Assembly (NCBI RefSeq): GCF_007954355.1
Contig: NZ_VOLR01000005.1
Span: 62,001-126,000, forward strand
Source: Colwellia hornerae
GTDB taxonomy: Bacteria; Pseudomonadota; Gammaproteobacteria; Enterobacterales; Alteromonadaceae
Direction: 5' to 3'
DNA: 64,000 bases
Numbering within the stretch: position 1 is the stretch's first letter; every line of letters starts with the position of its first letter. Under the pieces are notes generated by a model. That model was given only the letters and a program-made list of their open reading frames with translations, was not told the origin of the DNA and made no database searches. The translations under genes were made by a program, and so were the position numbers. Shown here one piece after another: positions 56,251 through 64,000 of this stretch.

Positions 56251-56684
56251 ACCGTTCATCCTGAACATTCTTCGTTCCTTGCCATCCTTGGCATCACGAC
56301 ATACCGTTCATCCTGAACATTGTTCGTTCCTTGCCATCCTTGGCACCACGACATACCGCTCATCCTGAACATTGTTCGTTCCTTGCCATCCTTGGCACCA
56401 CGACATACCGTTCATCCTGAACATTGTTCGTTCCTTGCCATCCTTGGCACCACGACATACCGTTCATCCTGAACATTGTTCGTTCCTTGCCATCCTTGGC
56501 ACCACGACATACCGCTCATCCTGAACATTGTTCGTTCCTTGCCATCCTTGGCACCACGACATACCGTTCATCCTGAACATTGTTCGTTCCTTGCCATCCT
56601 TGGCACCACGACATACCGTTCATCCTGAACATTGTTCGTTCCTTGCCATCCTTGGCACCACGACATACCGCTCATCCTGAACAT
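56251..56684. repeat. Tandem array of 52-bp units (8 full copies plus partial)
   Basis: Units start at 56251, 56303, 56355, 56407, 56459, 56511, 56563 and 56615, with an 18-bp partial at 56667. Each begins ACCG(T/C)TCATCCTGAACAT and ends in GACAT. Base 5 of the unit runs T,T,C,T,T,C,T,T,C over the nine copies, so the true repeating unit is 156 bp. Each unit holds two small dyads: GTTCA-TCC-TGAAC (weakened by the C variant) and TGCCA-TCCT-TGGCA. Copy 1 differs at two further positions. There are no unique spacers. It runs directly into the terminator shared by sdaA and cysB. Confidence 0.92.
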
Positions 56685-56686
56685 AA

Positions 56687-56712
56687 AAAAGCGACTGATA
56701 TCAGTCGCTTTT
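56687..56712. terminator. Bidirectional terminator of sdaA and cysB
   Basis: A 26-bp perfect palindrome, AAAAGCGACTGAT mirrored around 56699/56700, with A runs on the left and T runs on the right, so it works on both strands between two convergent genes. Confidence 0.9.
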
Positions 56713-56742
56713 ATATGTTTATTGATTGATACCTCAGTTGTT

Positions 56743-58043
<1,301 letters not shown>

Positions 58044-58811
58044 ATGGGCATTATCATTGCTTTAATTGTTGCATTAATTATTATTGTTGTCGCTGTTGGC
58101 GCAATTCAGCAACATAAAGAAAAACAAGAAAAAGAAAAACGCACAAAAGCGGCTAGGCAAAAAGCAATTATAGATGAAAGTGAAGACCTTATTCTGCATC
58201 TTGCCAATTTGCCCAACAACCCTGCTATTATCAATATACTTAATCGTCGTAGTTTAAGCGCTGTAAAATTGATGAGATCAATTTTACCTGAATCGAAATC
58301 AATCAAAAACAAAGTGTCTGAAATAGAATCTAGGCTAAAAGCGTCTGAAGACCAATCCGCTTCGCAATCAATGCAAGAAGAGCCGTTTATTCTCCCCGAT
58401 AATGAGCAACAACTTGTCAGCATTTTACAATGTATTAAAAGATTACGTACAACACTTAAGTCAGAGCAAATTAAAGGCGCATTAGACGCACAGACATTCA
58501 CTCATGAAGATAAAAAACTCGATGCTATGCAACTACAAATTAGTGTGGAAAGTTTAATAAAACGTGGCAACATGGCTTACCAAAAAGAAATGTTAGGCTC
58601 AGCTCGCCAATATTTTGAAAAAGCCTTGCAAACATTGTCCGCTCACCCTTCACAAACAGAATATACCGTTAGCAAGAAAGCAGAGGTTGAAGTCCAACTA
58701 GAAGAAATAACTAATGCACTAAAAAGTACCAATGCTAAAGATGCGGCGAAAAAAGCCAAAGATCAAGCAGATGACATAGATATATTATTTCAACCAAAGA
58801 AAAAATGGTAA
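58044..58811 (+). CDS. Membrane-anchored helical protein, function unknown
   Basis: A 255-residue protein with an N-terminal membrane anchor (about 2-21, IIIALIVALIIIVVAVGAI), a Lys/Glu-rich juxtamembrane helix, then a mostly helical soluble region. A TPR-like segment GNMAYQKEMLGSARQYFEKAL lies near 178-198. I do not recognise a family. It is closed by a terminator at 58833, so it is an independent unit. Confidence 0.7.
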   Translation: MGIIIALIVALIIIVVAVGAIQQHKEKQEKEKRTKAARQKAIIDESEDLILHLANLPNNPAIINILNRRSLSAVKLMRSILPESKSIKNKVSEIESRLKASEDQSASQSMQEEPFILPDNEQQLVSILQCIKRLRTTLKSEQIKGALDAQTFTHEDKKLDAMQLQISVESLIKRGNMAYQKEMLGSARQYFEKALQTLSAHPSQTEYTVSKKAEVEVQLEEITNALKSTNAKDAAKKAKDQADDIDILFQPKKKW

Positions 58812-58832
58812 TCTATCACTATTAGTTAAACT

Positions 58833-58857
58833 AAAACCAGCGTTTAGCTGGTTTTTG
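58833..58857 (+). terminator. Terminator after the anchored helical protein
   Basis: AAAACCAGC (58833-58841) pairs with GCTGGTTTT (58847-58855) across a five-base loop, followed by a T-rich tail. Confidence 0.88.
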
Positions 58858-58885
58858 TATTATCGGTTAGAGTCTCCCGCTACTT

Positions 58886-59269
58886 ATGAAAACATCACCC
58901 AGCCATATACCTATTATTAACCTGCCCTCATTGCTTAGAAAAGTAATAAAAGCTTATGCGTTAAAGGCGGGAATAAGAGCATGTGGCTGTGAACTTTATA
59001 GAATTGGCCGCTCACGCAATTGGCAACTAAAGGCTAGCTTTGAACAACTAGAACACATTGTCGCCTTTATACAAGACTCAGAGGAACCCAGTTGGCAGTG
59101 GCTAGTTAATTACTTAATGAGTCAAAGACAAGCACTTAGTCACGATGAACTTATGCGCATTGCGAAATTAAAATCTGACATTACCGTTAACCAATTAATG
59201 GCCCGCACTGATTGCACGATTGCTGAAGCAAGAAAAGTCATCGACGAATTAGAGTGGCTGGTCGAATAA
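58886..59269 (+). CDS. Small conserved protein, probably RRF_GI-type family
   Basis: A 127-residue basic protein. The block CGCELYRIGRSRNWQLKAS (about 32-50) and the C-terminal DCTIAEARKVIDELEW resemble a short gammaproteobacterial family labelled ribosome recycling factor family (PF12614); the name is historical and no recycling role is shown. This assignment rests on memory of the family pattern. The C-terminal helix-turn-helix-like part could bind nucleic acid. Confidence 0.6.
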   Translation: MKTSPSHIPIINLPSLLRKVIKAYALKAGIRACGCELYRIGRSRNWQLKASFEQLEHIVAFIQDSEEPSWQWLVNYLMSQRQALSHDELMRIAKLKSDITVNQLMARTDCTIAEARKVIDELEWLVE

Positions 59270-59347
59270 AAGCACTTACCTGCTGTATTCCTTGATATTA
59301 TACGAGTACTATAAGCTTAATTAGCATTACTTACTTTACGGATAATC

Positions 59348-59881
59348 ATGGCACTAAAAGCAACAATAAATAAAGCCAGTATACAGCTGTCAGATATGGA
59401 CAGAAATTACTACGACACCCTCAATTTAACCATCGCCCAACATCCCTCAGAAACAGATATTCGTATGATGGTGCGCTTGTTAGCTTTTATTTTAAATGCA
59501 AATGAACATTTGCAGTTTGGTAAGGGTGTAAGTGACGAAGAAGAAGCGGCGCTTTGGCAAATTAATTACTCTGAAGTGATAGAGTTATGGATAGAGCTTG
59601 GTCAGCTGGATGAAAAACGTCTCAAAAAAGCCTGTAATCGGGCCCAAAAAGTCATCCTTTATGCTTATGGCAGTAGTGCTGAAACCTGGTGGAAACAATC
59701 ACAAAATAAATTACGTTTACTCAATAAACTTTCAATTGAGCTCATTAGTCAAGAAACCTGTGATGCATTAGCAAAACTTGCTGGCCGCTCTATGGACTTT
59801 CAGTGCAGTATCCAAGATGGTCAATTGTGGTTAACCGCGGGTGATGAAACACTATTAATTGAAACAACAAAATTACAATAA
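59348..59881 (+). CDS. yaeQ: YaeQ family protein
   Basis: A 177-residue protein of the YaeQ family, with a restriction-endonuclease-like (PD-(D/E)XK) fold but no demonstrated cleavage. Signatures: MALKATINKASIQLSDMDRN, HPSETDIRMMVRLLAF and LWIELGQLDEKRLKKAC, ending in MDFQCSIQDGQLWL, closely following E. coli YaeQ. Start ATG 59348 with ACGGA upstream. It is followed by the M28 peptidase gene after 32 bases. Confidence 0.93.
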   Translation: MALKATINKASIQLSDMDRNYYDTLNLTIAQHPSETDIRMMVRLLAFILNANEHLQFGKGVSDEEEAALWQINYSEVIELWIELGQLDEKRLKKACNRAQKVILYAYGSSAETWWKQSQNKLRLLNKLSIELISQETCDALAKLAGRSMDFQCSIQDGQLWLTAGDETLLIETTKLQ

Positions 59882-59913
59882 TTAATACCAACATCGATAT
59901 GGAAATAATAAGC

Positions 59914-61272
59914 ATGAAAAGTCACCTTACAAAAAGCCGATTAACTTTAGCTCTTTTTACCAGCATAACGCTACTTTCGGCATGCAGTGAACCCACTGTA
60001 CCCAAAGCCAAAATTGCTGAGATGTCATCAGCACAGGTCATTAAAGATATCACTTATCTAGCAAGTGATGATTTGAAAGGCCGGGCCAGCTTCTCTGTTG
60101 ATATTGACCAAGCAGGTGATTATATTAGTCAACGGTTTAGCGAAATTGGACTAAGCCCACTCGCGGGCAATAAAAATTTCAAACAAACATTTAACGTAAC
60201 CAGCATTATGCCAACGGCATTAACTGTGACCTTAAATGGTAACACTATTGCTGACGCTAATTTAGGCATGGCTAGTACCTTGGCCACACTTTCATGGCAA
60301 AGTATTGAAAATATTAACACTCATATTATTGGTGAAGCTGATGATATGCGCGCAGCCCTTGGTAAAATGAATAATGACGGTGGCCAACACCTGGTCATTA
60401 TTCATAGCGCTCACGCTAAAACTTTTGCCGGTTACCGCGGTTACTTTCAACGAGGCTTAACCAAGCTCAACCTTGAGCATCAAGGGGCTATTGTTATGGT
60501 TTTAGCCGATGATAATGAAATTACCACTGTAGACGTTAACGCGCGTATTAGCATAACAGAAAAAACCTTAACCAATATTGTTGCGATACTGCCAGGTAAG
60601 GATACAAATCCAGCGACAGCAAACGAAGTCGTTTTATATTCGTCACATTATGATCATTTAGGGGTCAGCGTTGATGGCAAAGAAATTTTTAATGGTGCTG
60701 ATGACGATGCTTCGGGCACCTCTGCGGTCATTAACATTGCACAGCACTATGCTCATCAAGGCACCAACAAAAGAACCTTAATGTTTAGTGCTTTTACCGC
60801 AGAAGAAATTGGTGGCTTTGGCTCTAAGTATTTTTCACAGCAATTGGATCCTAACAACGTTGTGGCAATGATAAACATTGAGATGATAGGTAAGCCTTCA
60901 AAGTTTGGCGCTGGTTCAGTGTGGATGACAGGAATGGAGCGTTCAAATTTAGGTGAGTTACTTAATGCAAGTTTACCCGCTACAAGCAGTGAAATTTACC
61001 AGGACCCTTATCCTGAACAGGGTTTATTTTACCGTTCAGACAATGCGACACTTGCGCGTTTAGGTGTTCCTGCTCACAGTTTTAGTAGTACTCAACTCGA
61101 TAAAGACCAGCATTATCATAAAACGTCTGATGATATTAACAGCCTAGACTTAGCCTCAATGTATCAGGTTATTGAGTCATTATCAGTCGCTACGCAAGGA
61201 TTAGTTGATGGCAGTATTACCCCGACACGCATCGATGTAAGTAAGATACGCGCGAGTGGTAAAATCTACTAA
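59914..61272 (+). CDS. M28-family metallopeptidase, lipoprotein
   Basis: A 452-residue exported zinc aminopeptidase. The start is taken at ATG 59914, which leaves a normal signal peptide (LTLALFTSITLLSAC with a lipobox Cys near residue 24); an ATG five codons earlier is possible. Di-zinc ligands: His in SSHYDHLG, Asp in GADDDASGTSA, the Glu pair in AFTAEEIGGFGS, the acidic residue in NIEMIGK, and the last His in DQHYHKTSDD. A PA-like insert separates the two halves (about 110-215). Substrate is unknown. Confidence 0.9.
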   Translation: MKSHLTKSRLTLALFTSITLLSACSEPTVPKAKIAEMSSAQVIKDITYLASDDLKGRASFSVDIDQAGDYISQRFSEIGLSPLAGNKNFKQTFNVTSIMPTALTVTLNGNTIADANLGMASTLATLSWQSIENINTHIIGEADDMRAALGKMNNDGGQHLVIIHSAHAKTFAGYRGYFQRGLTKLNLEHQGAIVMVLADDNEITTVDVNARISITEKTLTNIVAILPGKDTNPATANEVVLYSSHYDHLGVSVDGKEIFNGADDDASGTSAVINIAQHYAHQGTNKRTLMFSAFTAEEIGGFGSKYFSQQLDPNNVVAMINIEMIGKPSKFGAGSVWMTGMERSNLGELLNASLPATSSEIYQDPYPEQGLFYRSDNATLARLGVPAHSFSSTQLDKDQHYHKTSDDINSLDLASMYQVIESLSVATQGLVDGSITPTRIDVSKIRASGKIY

Positions 61273-61280
61273 ATAGAACA

Positions 61281-61448
61281 ATTCTTCCTGAACATCGTCA
61301 CGCTTTGCCATCGACGTATACGGAAGTACCAATGCCGTGATGACATGGATGTCAAAGAACGGTCATGGCATTGTGACATACCGTTCTTCCTGAACATCGT
61401 CACGCTTTGCCATCCATGGCATTGTGACATACCGTTCTTCCTGAACAT
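61281..61448. repeat. 51-bp repeat array related to the 56.2-kb array
   Basis: One intact unit (61380-61430), flanked by a rearranged 5' copy from 61281 and an 18-bp partial at 61431-61448. It shares ACCGTTC-TCCTGAACAT, TTGCCATCC-TGGCA and the final GACAT with the 52-bp unit, and like that array sits between convergent genes and ends in CCTGAACAT running straight into a terminator. TGCCAT-CC-ATGGCA is a stronger dyad here. Confidence 0.85.
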
Positions 61449-61483
61449 AAGGTCAGTGATTTTTTAATTACTGACCTTATGTT
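61444..61483. terminator. Bidirectional terminator between M28 gene and GNAT gene
   Basis: AACATAAGGTCAGT (61444-61457) is perfectly mirrored by ACTGACCTTATGTT (61470-61483) around a T-rich loop, a 14-bp stem. Its left arm begins inside the last repeat unit (the AACAT of CCTGAACAT). Confidence 0.75.
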
Positions 61484-61505
61484 GATTATAACCAGCGTAT
61501 TTTTA

Positions 61506-61952
61506 TCACTGACAGCACATTTGATACTCTATCTCATTCTGTCCGGTGACAATAAAACCATGGCGTAAATATAAAGAGATCACCGGATTTGCTAACAAAA
61601 CATTTAATGTTAATGGCAATCTTAATACTTTTGATTTTTTTATTACTAAGGCTAATACCTTACCGCCAATCCCTTTACCTTGATATTGTGGCGCTATTTG
61701 CAATTGTCTAATGTGTAATTTATCGGTTAAAACGCCAAGTTTAATTAAACCTATCGGCTGCTCATTCATCAAGATAATAGACGAATCTGCAAAAAATTCT
61801 TTAACCCGTTCAAGATGTTGTTGATCAGATAAATTCAAGCCTGCGGCAATAAGATGTTCGCCCATTGAGGCTTTTCTCAATCGTAATAAATAGCCAATAT
61901 CACTCGGCTGGGCTTGTCTAAATCCTATGGTGACTTTTTCATCATTGAGCAT
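61506..61952 (-). CDS. GNAT-family N-acetyltransferase
   Basis: A 148-residue GNAT protein. IRQLQIAPQYQGKGIGGKVL (about 76-95) holds the complete acetyl-CoA motif Q-x-x-G-x-G, and YLRHGFIV near the C terminus is the usual last motif. It overlaps the DMT transporter gene upstream by eleven bases and is therefore translated from the same message. Substrate unknown. Confidence 0.88.
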   Translation of the reverse strand: MLNDEKVTIGFRQAQPSDIGYLLRLRKASMGEHLIAAGLNLSDQQHLERVKEFFADSSIILMNEQPIGLIKLGVLTDKLHIRQLQIAPQYQGKGIGGKVLALVIKKSKVLRLPLTLNVLLANPVISLYLRHGFIVTGQNEIEYQMCCQ

Positions 61953-62838
61953 ATTTATTATGATTGTATTTAATCACTAAATCACCCCATTGATAAATAG
62001 CTAAGCCAGCAATGATAGCTAACCCGCCGACGATTAAATTAGTATTAACCGTTTCATTGTTTAATACTAATCCCAGTGAAATCGCAATCACTGGGGTGAT
62101 CATAGTGATCAATGCTACCGTACTCGCTTTCAGGCGTTGTAACACATAAAAATAAGCAATAAAGCCCACTAAGGAGCCAATAACACCTAAATAAACAACA
62201 CTCAGTATTGATTTATTACTCCATAATTCATAAGGAATATTGCCATCGAAAATAAACCAAACCAAAGTAAATAAAGGGATACTAAATAATAATGAACCAA
62301 CGGTTGTCGCCATAGGGTTTATCGCAACGTCAACACTTTTAACCAACACACCACTGAAACTAAAAAATGAAACAGCGATCAATACCGCGACAATGCCAAT
62401 ATATGCATCATCTTTAAGCGATATTTTATCAAAACATACCATAGCTAAACCGCAAATAGCGACAGCCAATGCTATTTTTCTAGCTGGTGAGAATGCAGAC
62501 TCAGCCAAAATGCGTTTACTTAACACCCCAGATAAAATAGGTGCCAAGCCGAACATTAACGACATTAGCCCAGAAGATATGTAGCCAGCCGCTAAATAGG
62601 CAAATAACATCCCGCCAAAAATACCTATCGCTGAAAAACTATAAAGTTTCAGCGCCTTTTTATGCCAAGGCAATTCAATACGAAAAGCTTTCAGTATTAA
62701 CCAACCAGGAACAACCGCAATAAGCATCCGCAACAATACCGCCAAGGTCGGATGAATAGTTTCACTGCTCCACACTATCGCTAGTGGTGTTGTTGACCAG
62801 ATAAGAATAACGGCAAAGTAAGCAATGGGGACTGACAT
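61942..62838 (-). CDS. DMT-superfamily (EamA) transporter
   Basis: A 298-residue inner-membrane carrier with about ten spans arranged as two EamA repeats (about 5-130 and 145-285). The first has IWSTTPLAIVWSS near the N terminus and the second GVLVKSVDVAINPMATT and GSLVGFIAYFYVLQRL. Likely a metabolite or amino-acid exporter; substrate cannot be told. Cotranscribed with the GNAT gene. Confidence 0.9.
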   Translation of the reverse strand: MSVPIAYFAVILIWSTTPLAIVWSSETIHPTLAVLLRMLIAVVPGWLILKAFRIELPWHKKALKLYSFSAIGIFGGMLFAYLAAGYISSGLMSLMFGLAPILSGVLSKRILAESAFSPARKIALAVAICGLAMVCFDKISLKDDAYIGIVAVLIAVSFFSFSGVLVKSVDVAINPMATTVGSLLFSIPLFTLVWFIFDGNIPYELWSNKSILSVVYLGVIGSLVGFIAYFYVLQRLKASTVALITMITPVIAISLGLVLNNETVNTNLIVGGLAIIAGLAIYQWGDLVIKYNHNKYAQ

Positions 62839-63043
62839 TTTATAAATCCTTTATCGGTGCTATATTGAAAATTGAAGCCGAAGAAAACCAAATGAAAATA
62901 ACGAGTATACAAATAAATAATGGCGATATTATCTAACTACGTCAATAATACCTAAAAATAAATTTATCGGTTTAGTGTGATTAGTAACCACTAATATCTG
63001 CTAGAGTACGCCTCAATAAAGATTTTTAAGCTTAAGGTAAATC

Positions 63044-63496
63044 ATGGTGTTAAAAGTAATACCCGTCGTGCAAGTATTAATTGCCATGTTATTAATGATA
63101 ACCTTCAATAAAATATCACCTGAGCTCACCTTGAGTTGGCCGGCTCATCTACCAGTTGCCCTAGCACTGTTATTTATCGCGATAGTGGCAGGAATTAGCG
63201 CCATAGTTAGTTTTAGAAATCACAAAACAACGGTCAATCCAACAACACCAGAATCTAGTTCAACCGTGGTAAGTTCAGGCATATATTCTTTTTCCAGAAA
63301 TCCAATGTATTTAGCCATGCTTATTTCACTAATATCGCTCGCTTATTACTTACAACATTTAGCGTCTTTACCTATTATCTTAATATTTATTGGCTATATG
63401 ACTCGTTTTCAAATAATTCCTGAAGAAAGAATGTTAACGAAAATATTTGGCCAACAATACCGAGATTATCAAGTAAAAGTAAGGCGTTGGTTATAG
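63044..63496 (+). CDS. Isoprenylcysteine carboxyl methyltransferase-like membrane protein
   Basis: A 150-residue membrane protein with about four spans and the ICMT/PEMT-type motif GIYSFSRNPMYLAMLIS (about 84-100), then FQIIPEERMLTKIFGQQYRDY, which forms the cofactor and His/Glu pocket region in the family. Bacterial members have uncertain substrates; isoprenyl-protein methylation is not expected. Start ATG 63044. It is followed by a strong hairpin shared with the convergent PhnA-family gene. Confidence 0.85.
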   Translation: MVLKVIPVVQVLIAMLLMITFNKISPELTLSWPAHLPVALALLFIAIVAGISAIVSFRNHKTTVNPTTPESSSTVVSSGIYSFSRNPMYLAMLISLISLAYYLQHLASLPIILIFIGYMTRFQIIPEERMLTKIFGQQYRDYQVKVRRWL

Positions 63497-63509
63497 GCAA
63501 TCTCACTAA

Positions 63510-63543
63510 TACGTTAAAGCCCCAAAATTGGGGCTTTAACGTA
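63510..63543. terminator. Strong hairpin between convergent genes
   Basis: A 16-bp perfect stem (63510-63525 with 63528-63543) with a two-base gap, made from TACGTTAAAGCCCCAA and its mirror. It lies between the ICMT-like and PhnA-family genes and probably ends both transcripts. Confidence 0.82.
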
Positions 63544-63607
63544 TTATCTTGATAGCTTCACTAAGCCTAAATAGCATTTTCAAAGCTATGATGGACAAGA
63601 CTTTTAC

Positions 63608-64000
63608 TTAAGCTTTTTTCAAATACGCTGAAACTAAAACAATACGCGTACCATTAACTTTTCCTTCAATGTGCTCAGGGTTATCAGTTAAGGTAATGCC
63701 ACGCACCATAGTGCCCTGCTTAGCCGTAAAGTTAGCGCCTTTAACTTTTAAATCTTTAATCAAGGTCACATCATCGCCATCTTGTAAATCAGTACCATTA
63801 CTGTCTTTTGTTGGCCCTTCTCGCTCAGCAGCGGCAATACCTTGCTCAGCCCAAGTTTTAACATCATCTTCCATGTAAATCATTTCTAGAGCGTCTTGTG
63901 CCCAACTTTCTGCTGACAGTTTATGAAGTAAGCGATACGACATAACTTGTACGGCGGGCTCTTGATTCCACATACTGTCGTTCAAACAGCGCCAGTGATT
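63608..64000 (-). CDS. PhnA-family zinc-ribbon protein, C-terminal part
   Basis: The visible 130 codons run off the right edge without a start: the frame stays open through NHWRCLNDSMW at the window end. The C-terminal PhnA domain is clear (DSNGTDLQDGDDVTLIKDLKVKG, then VRGITLTDNPEHIEGKVNGTRIVL), a small SH3-like beta barrel. The N-terminal four-Cys zinc ribbon should lie beyond 64000; a Cys near the edge may be part of it. Despite the name, PhnA proteins are not the phosphonoacetate hydrolase. The role is unproved. Confidence 0.85.
   Translation of the reverse strand, partial: NHWRCLNDSMWNQEPAVQVMSYRLLHKLSAESWAQDALEMIYMEDDVKTWAEQGIAAAEREGPTKDSNGTDLQDGDDVTLIKDLKVKGANFTAKQGTMVRGITLTDNPEHIEGKVNGTRIVLVSAYLKKA

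Noticed and set aside
56251-56684. CRISPR array
   Set aside because: Repeat units are directly adjacent with no unique spacers, and no cas genes are in the window.

Overview
The window looks like a core chromosomal stretch of a low-GC (roughly 40 percent, by eye) marine gammaproteobacterium of the Alteromonadales, most likely Colwellia or a close relative. The basis is gene content and order (rnd-ycgL-mltB-ycgN-folD, scpAB-rluB next to a PHP/trp locus, mfd-csiV-DUF1244), AT-rich codon use, a DUF2375 protein, and TPR-type sensor proteins of the kind common in that order. I could not run a search, so the genus is an inference. Both edges cut genes: yfbR on the left and a PhnA-family gene on the right.

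Layout. 0-5 kb: yfbR end, an HD-GYP response regulator, and ilvIH behind a full attenuator (promoter, leader peptide, terminator). 5-14 kb: a mostly minus-strand housekeeping block (folD, ycgN, MltB-type transglycosylase, ycgL, rnd, rluB, scpB, scpA, yciO and the PHP phosphatase rnm). 13.7-21 kb: the complete trp operon, trpE-G-D-CF-B-A, divergent from rnm and preceded by a classical trp leader/attenuator. A second Trp-rich short ORF lies between the attenuator and trpE, and a strong hairpin sits between trpCF and trpB. 21-28.6 kb: a TPR-GGDEF protein, glnS, a DUF885 lipoprotein, a small membrane protein and yehS. 28.8-34.3 kb: mfd, csiV and a DUF1244 gene. 34-41 kb: a DUF2189 membrane protein behind a perfect FNR-type box, rsuA, ubiV/ubiU divergent from ubiT (oxygen-independent ubiquinone synthesis), a LysE exporter, DUF962, and a frameshifted DUF1697 gene. 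41-50.4 kb: a membrane protein/HTH cassette, a TPR hybrid histidine kinase, a voltage-gated cation channel with an acidic filter, an NSS transporter, a GGDEF protein and rmuC. 50.4-64 kb: DUF2375, class I fumarase, pabB, nudL, sdaA, cysB, several small conserved genes, yaeQ, an M28 peptidase, a GNAT, a DMT transporter, an ICMT-like methyltransferase and a PhnA-family end.

How the parts fit: amino-acid supply is the dominant theme. ilvIH and trp both carry ribosome-mediated attenuators, TrpE has the tryptophan-feedback motif, and pabB draws on the same chorismate pool. A second theme is adaptation to low oxygen (UbiT/U/V, the FNR-type site). A third is signalling through c-di-GMP and a phosphorelay.

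No prophage, insertion sequence, CRISPR array, defence island, tRNA or rRNA was found. The least explained DNA is a family of dyad-containing repeats between convergent genes. The main array has eight full 52-bp units plus a partial, organised as a 156-bp higher-order repeat; a related 51-bp array lies 5 kb away. I did not find a convincing new multi-gene system.
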